Positions 9,771 through 19,166 are shown, counted from the stretch's first letter. The stretch: 64,000 nt of DNA from JBCCDY01 sp039030555 (GCA_039030555.1 JBCCDY010000019.1:1-64000); one strand, 5' to 3'. Translations and numbers: made by a program. Notes: generated by a model from the sequence alone, not told the origin.

Positions 9771-10280
9771 TCATTTATTGGTCTTGACACCTATTTTTCC
9801 TAGTTCTATTACTTCCATATTTTCTAATTTCCCATCTCCGATATCGAATCTTAGTGCAGTTTTTATTTTATGGAATCCATGGTTTCCACATGCACCTGGA
9901 TTTATATATAAAAGTTTTCGATTTTCATCATATTGAATTTTGCAAATATGAGAATGGCCACATATAAAAATATCCGGTTTAATAGCATCAAGCTTCTTTC
10001 TGATTCCCGGATTATAATTTTTGGGTTTTGCACCAATATGAGTCATCCAAAACCGTACCTTATTGATCTCAAAATTAAGTTCTAGGTCCGTTTTGACTTG
10101 TACATCCAAGGAATCTATATTTCCGTAAACAGCTCTAGTGGTTTTGAACGATTTCAATTTATCTAAAACCTTAACTTCCCCAATATCTCCTGCATGCCAT
10201 AGTTCATCGCAGTCTTTAAAACAATTAAGTAGCTTTTCATCTAAAAAACCATGAGTATCAGATAGTAAGCCAATTTTCAT
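9771..10280 (-). CDS. YfcE/MJ0936-type metallophosphoesterase
   Basis: 169 residues, a single calcineurin-like phosphoesterase domain of the YfcE/MJ0936 group. All metal-binding blocks are present: LLSDTHG (D-x-H), HAGDIG (GD), YGNID (GN), MTHIGAKP (H) and ICGHSH (GHxH). Members hydrolyse phosphodiesters in vitro; the physiological substrate is usually unknown. It converges on the histidine kinase with only 5 bp between stop codons. Confidence 0.92.
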   Translation of the reverse strand: MKIGLLSDTHGFLDEKLLNCFKDCDELWHAGDIGEVKVLDKLKSFKTTRAVYGNIDSLDVQVKTDLELNFEINKVRFWMTHIGAKPKNYNPGIRKKLDAIKPDIFICGHSHICKIQYDENRKLLYINPGACGNHGFHKIKTALRFDIGDGKLENMEVIELGKIGVKTNK

Positions 10281-10374
10281 TAAACTACTGTTTGTAAATA
10301 TTCTATAAATCTCTCTCTAAGGTATTGCTATTAGCTTGGAATGAGTCATATTAAACAAGAAGAGTTATACGGTA

Positions 10375-11100
10375 ATGTCTAAAAAAACACGTCAAAGTTT
10401 TCAAGTACGCTCATACGAAGTAGATATCAACTCTAAAATCAGGCTGAATGCACTTTGGAATTATATGCTAGAGACCGCATGGAATAATGCGGCAGAATTA
10501 GGAGCATCTGTTTTAGATTTACATGAATTAGGGATTTCATGGGTATTATCAAGATTGAAGCTTACAATACATCATTATCCAAATCATCAAGATGAGGTAT
10601 ATGTAGAAAGCTGGCCTTCTGGTTTTGCGAAGTTCTTTGTGTATAGGGATTTCAGAATTTATAACTCAAATCATGAGCTTATAGCAGAGGCGACCAGCAC
10701 ATGGGTAGTTTTTGATTTGGCTTCTCGCAAACTGACTTCTTTACCAGATCAGTTTAAAAGCCTCCTTAGCTATGAAGAAGAGGAAGCCTTGCCTAGAGCT
10801 AACGGAAAGATGGCTGATTTAGATGATGCTGAACTTTTAAAAAGATTTAATGCGAGATGGTCAGATGTAGATAACAACCGCCATGTTAATAATGGAGCTA
10901 TTGTCCAGTGGATTTCTGAGACAATGACTGATGGTAGATTAGGTAGTACTTTAAGCGAGCTGGATATTATATTTAAAAAAGAATGCCGGTATGGTGATGA
11001 AATTTATTCCAAAGTACAATTCAAAAAAAACTATAGTTATCATTCTCTTGAGCTAAAAGGAGGACAATTGGCAGCACAAGCGATATTGAAACATATATAA
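10375..11100 (+). CDS. Acyl-ACP thioesterase
   Basis: 241 residues with two hot-dog domains, as in the FatA/FatB-like bacterial acyl-ACP thioesterases that release fatty acids from acyl carrier protein. The N-terminal QSFQVRSYEVDINSKI opening and WVLSRLKL belong to the first domain. The WSDVDNNRHVNN stretch (about residues 162-173) with a following WISE supplies the Asp/Asn/His active-site set. It is cytoplasmic. Chain-length preference cannot be predicted from the sequence alone. Confidence 0.88.
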   Translation: MSKKTRQSFQVRSYEVDINSKIRLNALWNYMLETAWNNAAELGASVLDLHELGISWVLSRLKLTIHHYPNHQDEVYVESWPSGFAKFFVYRDFRIYNSNHELIAEATSTWVVFDLASRKLTSLPDQFKSLLSYEEEEALPRANGKMADLDDAELLKRFNARWSDVDNNRHVNNGAIVQWISETMTDGRLGSTLSELDIIFKKECRYGDEIYSKVQFKKNYSYHSLELKGGQLAAQAILKHI

Positions 11101-11121
11101 ATACAGTAGAGAACATCTAAA

Positions 11122-11322
11122 CTAGGGGCGAATTGAAAGCAAAGTCTTTACTATTTTTGAAGAAGTAGATAGTAGATTAGAGTGCTCTTTTTCCTCTTGC
11201 TCTATGACATTGTCATTTGTGTGTACAGTCCTAATTAAATCGGGCGAGATGTACAAAGTCAGTGAAATGAGCCCAACGATCACTCCCAGGAAAATAGAAA
11301 TCTGTCGCAATTTTTGTCTCAT
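11122..11322 (-). CDS. Small single-pass membrane protein, unknown
   Basis: 66 residues: a short basic N-terminus (MRQKLRQ), one hydrophobic helix (ISIFLGVIVGLISLTLYIS) and a polar tail (EQEEKEHSNLL) ending in SIRP. The signal-anchor layout is coherent and the frame is not covered by another gene, so I keep it. I recognise no family. Confidence 0.45.
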   Translation of the reverse strand: MRQKLRQISIFLGVIVGLISLTLYISPDLIRTVHTNDNVIEQEEKEHSNLLSTSSKIVKTLLSIRP

Positions 11323-11428
11323 AGCTTACAGTTAACAAAGTATGTGCCAATAGGTTTTAAATGATTTTAGAGGGATTTATGTTAAATAAAGTGTCCATAA
11401 TCATACACATCGTACATCTTAAGTAACA

Positions 11429-11436
11429 TATCTTTG
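11429..11436 (+). promoter_or_regulatory. Bacteroidota-type -7 element (TATCTTTG)
   Basis: TATCTTTG matches TAnnTTTG exactly, 78 bp before the thioredoxin-like gene start at 11515. No clear -33 TTG is visible at the expected distance, so this is a candidate only. Confidence 0.4.
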
Positions 11437-11514
11437 ATGCTTTTGTATATTTACGCAATATAAATTGTTCTAGTCGGCATTGAATTTGATAAAATTCGTA
11501 GAATGGTAAGAAAT

Positions 11515-12075
11515 ATGAAAAAAATAGGATCCGTACTATTGCTAAGCTTTCTGTCTTTTTATTTCTTGATAGCTTCCACAAATGTAAATGAGGGAAACGA
11601 TACTGAAAACAGTAAATCTTCGATCAATTGGATGACTTTCGAGGAAGCCATGGAAAAGAATAAGACAGAGCCTAGGAAAATCTTCATCGATGTTTACACG
11701 GATTGGTGTGGTTGGTGCAAAGTCATGGATAAGAAGACTTTCTCTAATCCGGTCATTGCTGAATACATGAACGACAAATACTATGCGGTAAAGCTGGATG
11801 CGGAGCAAAAAGAAGATATTGAGTTTAACGGAACGACATTTAAGTTCGTAGCCCAAGGAAAAAGAGGTTATCACGAATTGGCGGCTGCCTTACTCAATGG
11901 AAAATTGAGCTATCCTACAGTAGTTTTTATGGACGAGCAAAACAGGATTTTACAACCTATTCCTGGTTTTCAGAAAGCTGATCAGTTTGATAGGATCATG
12001 AAATTTTTTGGAGAGGATTCTTATAAAGACCAATCCTGGAAAGACTTTCAGGAAAGCTATACGTCACCATTTTAG
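11515..12075 (+). CDS. Exported thioredoxin-like protein (CGWC)
   Basis: 186 residues from the ATG at 11515 (MKKIGSVLLLSFLSF), which gives a clean signal peptide; four codons upstream (11503) is an alternative. The core is a thioredoxin fold of the DUF255/thioredoxin_7 kind: KIFIDVYTDWCGWCKVMD carries the redox-active CxxC, and LSYPTVVFMDEQN includes the cis-proline. It probably works in the periplasm on disulfides or as a reductase partner. It converges with the DUF218 gene, overlapping by 4 bp. Confidence 0.88.
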   Translation: MKKIGSVLLLSFLSFYFLIASTNVNEGNDTENSKSSINWMTFEEAMEKNKTEPRKIFIDVYTDWCGWCKVMDKKTFSNPVIAEYMNDKYYAVKLDAEQKEDIEFNGTTFKFVAQGKRGYHELAAALLNGKLSYPTVVFMDEQNRILQPIPGFQKADQFDRIMKFFGEDSYKDQSWKDFQESYTSPF

Positions 12076-12833
12076 GCATACCCCATTATTTTATAAACTA
12101 ACATCCCGAAGAGTTCTTTATTGAAGTGATTCCATTTCAATAAAGCTTCGTGGGTTGGGAAAAAGTAATCTAAAGATATCTCTGATACCGGATGAGTTAG
12201 AAAATCTGTTGGAAACACATCATGATTCACATTTTGCTTCTTGAAGCAAGAGGATGCTCTGGGAATATGGAAAGCAGAAGTAATCAGTAAAATTTTTTCA
12301 GAGTACCCATTTTCCTTTAGAAGCTCAGAGGTGTACAATGCATTTTGATAAGTATTCTGCGCCTTTCTTTCTATAATAATATCGGGGTCTGGTATTCGAC
12401 ATAGCTTAAGAAAATTTACTAGCATTTCAGATTCGTTGTAATCAGTTTTCAATAAGGGACTTCCTCCTGTAACCAGTATTTTTCTAATAACACCTTTTCT
12501 ATACAATAATACCGCATCAGTTATTCTGTCGACTCCTTCTGCGAAACTGACTCTTGAGTCGGGTAAATCCCTGGCGCGAGTCAAGCCAGTTAAAACTACA
12601 CCTACTTTATAATGCTCAAGTTCGCTTATAGGTATTGGGTCTCCTTCAAGTAACTTTAGACTAAGATTTGCCAGGAAATCGTTGGTGAAAACAATAGTTA
12701 ATACAGAAGCAATAACGAAAAGATATCTTGATATTCTCTTACGCTTTAAGAAAAATGAAATGATGGAAAATACAAAGATCAATGGAAGAGGAAGAATTAG
12801 ATATCCAAAGATCTTCGATAATACGAAAAACAT
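12072..12833 (-). CDS. YdcF/ElyC-family membrane protein (DUF218)
   Basis: 253 residues. Two N-terminal hydrophobic segments (about 1-24 and 33-52) precede a periplasmic DUF218 domain with the signature blocks VGVVLTG, RITDAVLLYRKG, ILVTGGSP, ERKAQNTYQNA and ILLITSAFHIPRA. ElyC in E. coli is needed for peptidoglycan precursor lipid metabolism at low temperature, and SanA affects envelope permeability. An envelope role here follows from that family knowledge. Confidence 0.88.
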   Translation of the reverse strand: MFFVLSKIFGYLILPLPLIFVFSIISFFLKRKRISRYLFVIASVLTIVFTNDFLANLSLKLLEGDPIPISELEHYKVGVVLTGLTRARDLPDSRVSFAEGVDRITDAVLLYRKGVIRKILVTGGSPLLKTDYNESEMLVNFLKLCRIPDPDIIIERKAQNTYQNALYTSELLKENGYSEKILLITSAFHIPRASSCFKKQNVNHDVFPTDFLTHPVSEISLDYFFPTHEALLKWNHFNKELFGMLVYKIMGYA

Positions 12834-12864
12834 GATTATTAAGGACTGGTAAAAAAATTAATCT

Positions 12865-15800
12865 TCATTTGACAATATACCTCCTCCATAGATTCCCTAT
12901 TGAAACAAGCAAAAACCTGAAAAGGTCAAAGTATAAAGTATAAACTAGAATTAGGGTCATAAGCCATATTATGATCACATTAAACTGCAAAGTCTCTATG
13001 TGAAAACCAGCAAAGTGCTTACTTGGAGCAAAAAAATGTGTTCTGAAGTCTAAGGAGTGATGCGGATCGGGTTCGTTATAAATAGGGTTTACCTTTTGAA
13101 TTAATGCATTGCGATTCCTTACTACCCGCTTCTCCTCAGTTTTATTAGTTACTAACAACTGAATACGCTCATTTTGAAAATCGCCTCTGAGTTTTTGAAA
13201 TTTTTCCTGACCTTCCGGTGTAGAGGTCACTTCTTTAATAAGCTCGTCTTTGGCTTCCAGATGTTTCTTTAAACGATTTGCGTAAAACTTTTCAAGTGAT
13301 TTTAGAAAGGCCTGAGTCTTTTTGTATGTGGAAGAATCAAATTCTGAAACTGTTAAATGATCTAACTTATCGAATTTGTTCTTACCGATAAGATTGAGCT
13401 CTTCAGCTATTGAATTCCTTAAGGTGGATAGATCGTTTTGTACGCTTTTTAAAATATCCTGATTAGAAGAGTTTATATTTCTGATACTATTCGATAAATA
13501 GGTTTTAAGCGTCGGGATTAGATAAAGATTCTTATACTCGGCTTCTTTTATGGTTTTATCAAAAGGATAGAATACTTTCTCAAAATCATTTTCTTTGAAT
13601 TGAGTCACCATGACTGCCTCATATGCCCACCGAGAGGCCATAAGCTCTCCTATTAAAGGTACTCTACTGGCATTACTAATTTGAGGGTTCAATTTGTCGA
13701 ACTGAACAACGACTCCACTTAATATCAATTGAGGAATTAGGAGTAAGGGTATTAGAATGTAAACTGTTATTACAGAATTAAAGGTGGCAGAGATATTCAG
13801 GCCAAGGATATTAGCAAAACATGAGGTACTGAATAAAACGAGCCAATATTCTAAACTCATACCATCTATTTCTAAGATATAGTCGCCAATAAGCACAAAC
13901 ATGAATGTTTGGATTGCCGAAAAAGTAAATAGTATTATGATTTTAGAAGCCACATAACTGCCTTTACTTAGATTTAGAAAAGACTCTCGTTTCAAAATTT
14001 TCCGGTCTTTTATAATCTCTTCTGCGCTTACAGTTAGTCCCATGAAAAGCGCTACGATAATGCTCATGAAAAAGTAAGCTGGAATATTTACATTTTCAGA
14101 GAATACATATTCACCTTCGCCACCATCTACATGGTAGTATCTTACAATATAAGCTAGAATAAAAGCCAATAAAGGGGCCTCAAAAAGACTAATGACAATA
14201 TATTGAGTATTACTTAGCTTAGATAAGATATCCCTTATGGTGAAAATTTTTAGCTGCTTAAGCCTTCCAGGTAGATTCAGTGAGGAGGGAGGTGGTTTTG
14301 TTTCCGTTTCAACAGATGGAAATATTGTCCGGTATTTAAAGTGCTCATTCCACTGCTCAGGAGTAACCTTTCTTTGATCGGTGAACCTCCCGTATTCGTT
14401 AACTACTTTAGTTTCTATAATATTAAAGACTTCTTCCGGTCGAATATTGCCGCAAGTTGGGCAAGACCCTGAGTCTCGATCAATCATATTGATGATGTCT
14501 TTAAAGTAGACTTCAGCTTCTACAGGGTTTCCATAAAATATTTGATAACCACCTACATCCAAAATAATAAGTCGGTCAAACATTTTGAAAATATCCGAGG
14601 ACGGTTGATGAATAACCACAAAGATCAGCTTTCCCTTTAGAGATAATTCTTTAAGGAGATCAAGTATATTTTCCGAATCTCTTGAAGACAAGCCAGAAGT
14701 AGGTTCATCCAAAAACAGAACTGAAGGTTCACGAAGGAGTTCTAAGCCAATGTTAAGTCTCTTTCTTTGACCCCCACTTATTGTTTTTTGTAATGGAGTG
14801 CCAACTTTTAGCTCTTTTATTTCGGATAAGCCCAGGCTTTTGAGCGTTTTTTCCACAAGCTGTCTGATCTCTAATTCACTTTTCTTCTTGAAGCAAAGTT
14901 GAGCGGCATAATATAGATTCTGAAATACGCTTAGGTCTTCAATCAAGAGATCATCCTGAGGAACGTAACCTATTACTCCCTTTATTTTATCTGGTTCGGT
15001 ATGGATGTTAATTCCATTGATCAGGACTTCACCACTTTTTGGTTTTTCGTTTCCATTCAGAACATTTAAAAGTGTGGATTTCCCGGAACCGCTACTCCCC
15101 ATAAGCCCTACCAGGTTCCCAGACTCCTCATGCAGTTGAACGTCCCTTAGGCCAATATGTCCCGTTTTGAACTTATATGATATATTCTTGGCTTCAAACG
15201 AAATTTTATTGTCAGTTTCAGCTTTTAAAAAGTGACTAACAATATCGCTGTAAAATATAGGCTCAATCAGCGATGACCTTATAGTACTTCCCGTAGAAAA
15301 AACGCCGCTTCTTCCATTCTTCAGTAAAATGCCATTCAGGTAAACGGCACTTTCGCCAACATATTTAACAAAATAAGTCTCTTCACTGGGTATACGAAGG
15401 AAGGAAAGAAACCCCTCCATATTAAGCGATCTTAGAAAAAAGGCCTTTTCCGAAAGATCAGCATCATCCTCACTGACAATTAAAAACTGACTTGAGTTGA
15501 ATTGCTGTATTTTAGTCGAAATGACGAAATTTTTGATCCTATTGACATCAGTACGATCAATTTTAATGGTCTGCCCAATGTAAAACACGAGGTTGGACTC
15601 CCTTTCTGACATATCTCCATCGGAGTATATCAACTCGATCATTTTCAGGACTAAAACTAATTTCTGCTGCTTGGTAAGTTCTTTATTGATGAACTCACTG
15701 TTCTGAATCACTTTCGACCAGTCGTCTATAAAATCAATGGTTTCATCATTGATGTTAGGGTCAATTTGCGGTAGAACATCCAGACCTTCCTGAGTTTCCG

Positions 15801-15963
15801 ATGCAAAAAGATCTAGTAGTTCCATATAATGGTCTACATCCGACTCATTAAGATTTTCAGAAAGAAACTCTTTAATATTAGCTCGTTCAGCGTGATGCAC
15901 TCCATCTTCTTTAGCCACGACGGCAAAGAGCTGCAATATTGCTTTCAGGAGTTTTTCACTCAT
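12865..15963 (-). CDS. TerB-ABCG-type ABC transporter fusion
   Basis: 1032 residues. Residues 1 to about 150 are a TerB-like helical domain (KEDGVHHAERANIKEFL, YSDGDMSERE), and about 165-250 are a small beta-rich, FHA-like region. The ABC ATPase is at about 255-480, with Walker A GLMGSSGSGKST, signature SGGQRKRL and Walker B SVLFLDEPTSG. An SCPTCG zinc-ribbon-like pair follows. The ABC2-type membrane domain (about 570-800) is ABCG-like, and a long coiled-coil loop (about 800-990) lies before the last membrane helix. It is a half-transporter that likely dimerises; the substrate is unknown. It is the first gene of an apparent operon with the DUF218 gene. Confidence 0.9.
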   Translation of the reverse strand: MSEKLLKAILQLFAVVAKEDGVHHAERANIKEFLSENLNESDVDHYMELLDLFASETQEGLDVLPQIDPNINDETIDFIDDWSKVIQNSEFINKELTKQQKLVLVLKMIELIYSDGDMSERESNLVFYIGQTIKIDRTDVNRIKNFVISTKIQQFNSSQFLIVSEDDADLSEKAFFLRSLNMEGFLSFLRIPSEETYFVKYVGESAVYLNGILLKNGRSGVFSTGSTIRSSLIEPIFYSDIVSHFLKAETDNKISFEAKNISYKFKTGHIGLRDVQLHEESGNLVGLMGSSGSGKSTLLNVLNGNEKPKSGEVLINGINIHTEPDKIKGVIGYVPQDDLLIEDLSVFQNLYYAAQLCFKKKSELEIRQLVEKTLKSLGLSEIKELKVGTPLQKTISGGQRKRLNIGLELLREPSVLFLDEPTSGLSSRDSENILDLLKELSLKGKLIFVVIHQPSSDIFKMFDRLIILDVGGYQIFYGNPVEAEVYFKDIINMIDRDSGSCPTCGNIRPEEVFNIIETKVVNEYGRFTDQRKVTPEQWNEHFKYRTIFPSVETETKPPPSSLNLPGRLKQLKIFTIRDILSKLSNTQYIVISLFEAPLLAFILAYIVRYYHVDGGEGEYVFSENVNIPAYFFMSIIVALFMGLTVSAEEIIKDRKILKRESFLNLSKGSYVASKIIILFTFSAIQTFMFVLIGDYILEIDGMSLEYWLVLFSTSCFANILGLNISATFNSVITVYILIPLLLIPQLILSGVVVQFDKLNPQISNASRVPLIGELMASRWAYEAVMVTQFKENDFEKVFYPFDKTIKEAEYKNLYLIPTLKTYLSNSIRNINSSNQDILKSVQNDLSTLRNSIAEELNLIGKNKFDKLDHLTVSEFDSSTYKKTQAFLKSLEKFYANRLKKHLEAKDELIKEVTSTPEGQEKFQKLRGDFQNERIQLLVTNKTEEKRVVRNRNALIQKVNPIYNEPDPHHSLDFRTHFFAPSKHFAGFHIETLQFNVIIIWLMTLILVYTLYFDLFRFLLVSIGNLWRRYIVK

Positions 15964-16057
15964 ATTATTTTAGTACTTAATTCCAAAGAGTATTGAATAG
16001 GGAATATAATCAAGTCGTGCATTTATTTTCACTTGATCATTTAAGTTAAGAGAAAAA

Positions 16058-16096
16058 AAATCCCATTCGGTTCAATACCGGATGGGATTCTTTGAA
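16058..16096 (-). terminator. Rho-independent terminator for the 16109-17032 lipoprotein
   Basis: Read on the minus strand, the stem AATCCCATCCGGT / ACCGAATGGGATT (small internal mismatches, loop ATTGA) is followed by a T run. It starts about 12 bp after the lipoprotein stop. Confidence 0.85.
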
Positions 16097-16108
16097 AGTT
16101 TTTATCCC

Positions 16109-17032
16109 TTATTGGGCATTCGCACTTGTAATAAAATCTCTGATTTCACCAGTTTGATTGGTGATCTCATCAAGGGTTTCGTCTGTTAATAAAAGATCTC
16201 CTCTGTTTCCCTGAATTTTTTCCTGAATATTCAAGTCTTCATACTTTCCCTTTAAAGATTGAAGGCTGCTCACAAGGCTTTTCACCATATCATTATCGCT
16301 TTCAGGAAGATCTTTTAATAGCTGAATAAGGTCTGCTAGAGGTTGTTCCTGATCCAGAACAAGTTTTACTATTGGTACAAGAATAAGGTTTCTGGCATCG
16401 TCTGGAAGAACATCTTCCGGGTAATTTTCAATAATAGCGGTTGCTAAGTACAAACCTTCAATAAAAGAGCCAGAAAGAACTAAGGCTGCTACAGTTTCGC
16501 GGTCTGTAAATTGAAGCTGTTTGTCTGATCTTGAAATAAAATCGTCAACCACATCTTCTAATGAATCTCTGCTACCAACATTTTTTTCGAACCTTTCTAC
16601 AAAATCTTTTCCTACCTCATCTGTAATGCCCACTGCTTCAGCAAGCTTTTTACATTCTGACAGGTATGATAATGCTCTCTGGGCTTTATCGTAAGAAGCA
16701 AGATATCCAATATCGGCTGTGTAGATACCTAGGTTTACAGCTGCTTTATCAGTTGTGGTATTATATGATTCAGCATTCTCAATAGCATTAACCAGGCTTT
16801 CGTCGTAGTCGGCACCGATTTCTTCTAGTAAGAAAGGGATTTCGGAAGGAGGAGGTAATTCTTGAATGACCTCATCAATTTCTTCGTTTATCTGATGAGA
16901 GGCAGCATCGAATTCTGACGATGCAGATTCTTTTTCAGATTTTTTTCCTGAACCACAAGACTCCAGAAATACCAAAAGCGCTATTAAAAAACTGAATTGG
17001 CTAACGGATTTGAACGTTTTATTTAAGGTCAT
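16109..17032 (-). CDS. Bacteroidota lipoprotein of unknown function
   Basis: 307 residues. An N-terminal signal with a lipobox (FLESCGSG, Cys at about residue 26) is followed by an acidic linker and an all-helical body (AAVNLGIYTADIGYLASYDKAQ, VAALVLSGSFIEGLYLATAI, LADLIQLLKDLPES). I recognise no named domain. The lipid-anchored helical bundle suggests a periplasm-facing structural or binding protein. It is transcribed alone, with its own terminator. Confidence 0.8.
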   Translation of the reverse strand: MTLNKTFKSVSQFSFLIALLVFLESCGSGKKSEKESASSEFDAASHQINEEIDEVIQELPPPSEIPFLLEEIGADYDESLVNAIENAESYNTTTDKAAVNLGIYTADIGYLASYDKAQRALSYLSECKKLAEAVGITDEVGKDFVERFEKNVGSRDSLEDVVDDFISRSDKQLQFTDRETVAALVLSGSFIEGLYLATAIIENYPEDVLPDDARNLILVPIVKLVLDQEQPLADLIQLLKDLPESDNDMVKSLVSSLQSLKGKYEDLNIQEKIQGNRGDLLLTDETLDEITNQTGEIRDFITSANAQ

Positions 17033-17140
17033 AACTTTTTAATAGATGTAAAGTAATATCGAATTTTAATACAATAATGCCTTTCAAACAACATTATAAA
17101 TCGAAAATAAGATAATTACGACTTAATTCCACTTGTATCA

Positions 17141-17171
17141 TTGGAGTATCCCTACTTTTCAGATACCTTCG
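17141..17171 (+). promoter_or_regulatory. Bacteroidota-type promoter of the FKBP gene
   Basis: TTG at 17141-17143 and TACCTTCG at 17164-17171 are 20 bp apart. This fits the -33 TTG / -7 TAnnTTTG layout with one mismatch in the -7 box, 57 bp before the ATG. Confidence 0.4.
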
Positions 17172-17228
17172 GGGCATAATTGAAAACTCAATAAGACTTA
17201 TTCAGTCAGAATTTACAATCCTATAATT

Positions 17229-17930
17229 ATGAAGATTTATTTAATTACCGCAGGGCTAGCTGCGCTGCTATTTTCATGTGATCAATCTGAAAAAAATGCT
17301 TCGGGATCATCAGATGTTGAAGTTAATCTAGAAGAGCCCTCTGATAAAGCCAGCTATGCATATGGTGTTAGCATTGCAGAAAATGTAAAGGCTCAAAAAG
17401 GAGAAGTCAATGCGGAACTTGTAGCAGCCGGAATTAGGGACGCTATGAATGAAGAAGCTAAGCTCGATATTCAAGAATCTCAGGAGGCTATTCGAACGTA
17501 CTCTACTGACTTAAGAGTTTTGGCTGCAGATAAAAATCTGGAAGAAGGAAAAGCTTTTCTTGAAGAAAATGGAAAGAAAGAAGGCATAATTACTTTAGAG
17601 AGTGGTTTACAATATGAAGTTCTTGAAGAAGGAAGCGGAAAAACGCCTGCTGCTACAGATAAAGTGACGACACACTATCACGGAACATTAATAGATGGTA
17701 CTGTTTTCGATAGTTCTGTAGATAGAGGTGAACCTATTCAATTTCCAGTAAATGGTGTGATTCCAGGCTGGACTGAGGCCCTTCAATTAATGAAAGAAGG
17801 TTCCAAGTGGAAACTTTATGTCCCATCGGAGCTAGCTTATAAAGAAAGAGGCGCAGGACAGGTTATTGGTCCTCATTCTACTTTGATATTTGAGGTAGAA
17901 CTTATTTCTGTTGATGAAGCAGGAGAATAA
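17229..17930 (+). CDS. FKBP-type peptidyl-prolyl isomerase lipoprotein
   Basis: 233 residues. The lipoprotein signal ends in LLFSCDQS (Cys at residue 17), so the protein is membrane-anchored in the envelope. Residues about 30-110 form the helical FKBP_N dimerisation domain (SYAYGVSIAENV), and about 120-228 the FKBP catalytic domain (VTTHYHGTLIDGTVFDSS, PVNGVIPGWTEALQLM, IGPHSTLIFEVELI), with the aromatic pocket residues conserved. It resembles Mip/FkpA proteins, which speed proline isomerisation and chaperone exported proteins. Confidence 0.93.
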   Translation: MKIYLITAGLAALLFSCDQSEKNASGSSDVEVNLEEPSDKASYAYGVSIAENVKAQKGEVNAELVAAGIRDAMNEEAKLDIQESQEAIRTYSTDLRVLAADKNLEEGKAFLEENGKKEGIITLESGLQYEVLEEGSGKTPAATDKVTTHYHGTLIDGTVFDSSVDRGEPIQFPVNGVIPGWTEALQLMKEGSKWKLYVPSELAYKERGAGQVIGPHSTLIFEVELISVDEAGE

Positions 17931-17975
17931 ATAAGTACAACTTTATTTTAGCATAGGTTTATTCTCTAAACCAGT

Positions 17976-18012
17976 AAAAGCATTCCAGGCCAATCTGGAA
18001 TGCTTTTTTATT
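17976..18012. terminator. Bidirectional rho-independent terminator
   Basis: The perfect stem AAGCATTCCAG / CTGGAATGCTT with loop GCCAAT is followed by six T on the plus strand and preceded by four A, giving a short T run on the minus strand. It ends the FKBP transcript and could also serve a minus-strand gene ending at 18018. Confidence 0.85.
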
Positions 18013-18017
18013 GAAAA

Positions 18018-18290
18018 TTAAGTAAGAAGGAGGTTTTTAAAATTCTTCAAATCCTCCAAATTTCTTACAACTGTCATACATCGGACTTTTTGGATCAATT
18101 CCGAAGATGTTTCTAACGATTTTTGTACAGGATATTTTAATCTTTTACACGTATGATAGGTTTTATAGCTTTCTTTATAATTTTTATTATTGTTTGGAGC
18201 TTCATAGCAACCATGTTTGTAAAGCTGGGTTGGTTGGATTACATAAAAAGAAGGCCATCTATTTTGTTTTAAAGTATTTATTGATTTCAA
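18018..18290 (-). CDS. Possible small protein, unknown
   Basis: 90 residues, no recognised family. It contains three cysteines (HGCYEAP, YHTCKRLKY, KVRCMTV) and many Tyr/Asn/Lys, and its stop lies 6 bp from a bidirectional terminator, which supports a real gene. Against it, the region is AT-rich and there is no strong ribosome binding site. The gap 17931-18371 holds nothing else but the terminator. Confidence 0.3.
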   Translation of the reverse strand: MKSINTLKQNRWPSFYVIQPTQLYKHGCYEAPNNNKNYKESYKTYHTCKRLKYPVQKSLETSSELIQKVRCMTVVRNLEDLKNFKNLLLT

Positions 18291-18371
18291 AAATAAATAA
18301 ACGTTATAACAGCTATTTTAGAACTTTCCTGCCTCTTTACCGTTGAAATCCAGAAATAGTTATATTTAAGA

Positions 18372-18725
18372 ATGTTTGAGAGAAATTCCCGCCAAGAATT
18401 AAAATCTATTCGAAGAAAACTTACTTATCACGCTCACAATCCCAATTCTACATTAATCATTAGGGATCTTTTAACCCGTGTACTTCGAATTTTAAGAAAT
18501 TATCAGATACGTCTTCAGAATTTCCAACTACCAAGCGATATAGATTTAATATTGAGTAGTTTTCGTTATGATCTATTCAATCTTGATCAGTTAAGACTTC
18601 AGAAAGTTCAAAATGGAAATTTAACTCAAAAACAGTTTTATGAAACTGTTTCCAGTATGAATAAAAATATGGATATCCTTTTAGGAAAGGAATCGCCTCT
18701 AAGCTACGCTAAACTGGTTGCTTGA
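18372..18725 (+). CDS. Conserved-looking helical small protein, unknown
   Basis: 117 residues, predicted all-helical and soluble (RQELKSIRRKLTYHAHNP, LLTRVLRILRNYQIRLQNF, KQFYETVSSMNKNMDILLG). No family recognised. It overlaps the convergent bcp gene by 17 bp at the 3' end. The balanced composition and lack of competing frames make it a plausible gene. Confidence 0.6.
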   Translation: MFERNSRQELKSIRRKLTYHAHNPNSTLIIRDLLTRVLRILRNYQIRLQNFQLPSDIDLILSSFRYDLFNLDQLRLQKVQNGNLTQKQFYETVSSMNKNMDILLGKESPLSYAKLVA

Positions 18726-19164
18726 TTATAGATAAAGCTTCATCTATATGACCCTGAATATTGATCTGCGAATCAAACTTGTGGGCTAGCTTCCCGTCTT
18801 TAGCAAATATAAAAGTTACTCTGCCGGGTATCAATCCGAATAAGTTTCTCTTCACTCCAAATTTTTTCTCAATCCTTCTACTCTCATCACTTAACAACGT
18901 GAAGGGCAAATTATGCTTATCAGCAAATTTTTTATGAGATTCAACGGAATCTGAGCTTATACCAACTACTTGTGCACCGGCTTCTGTAAAATCATGATAA
19001 TGATCTCTAAACGAACACGCTTCTTTCGTGCAACCGGGTGTTTCATCTTTAGGGTAGAAATAAAGCACTAAAGATTGGTTTCCTACGAGCGTTGAGCTTT
19101 TCACCAACTGACCATCTTGATCTTTTGCATCGAACTCAGGTAAAGAGTCGCCTTTATTAAGCAT
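18709..19164 (-). CDS. bcp: Thioredoxin-dependent peroxiredoxin (BCP/PrxQ)
   Basis: 151 residues, standard length for the BCP/PrxQ family, which reduces hydrogen and organic peroxides using thioredoxin. The active-site block PKDETPGCTKEACSFRD holds the peroxidatic Cys and the resolving Cys five residues later. VVGISSDSVESHKKFADKH and RVTFIFAKDGK are family blocks. It is 2 bp downstream of the GH113-like gene on the same strand. Confidence 0.95.
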   Translation of the reverse strand: MLNKGDSLPEFDAKDQDGQLVKSSTLVGNQSLVLYFYPKDETPGCTKEACSFRDHYHDFTEAGAQVVGISSDSVESHKKFADKHNLPFTLLSDESRRIEKKFGVKRNLFGLIPGRVTFIFAKDGKLAHKFDSQINIQGHIDEALSIIKQPV

Positions 19165-19166
19165 AA

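Noticed and set aside
18107..18346. 79-codon plus-strand Phe/Tyr-rich frame
   Set aside because: It is the antisense of the possible 90-residue gene and has the composition of AT-rich shadow sequence.
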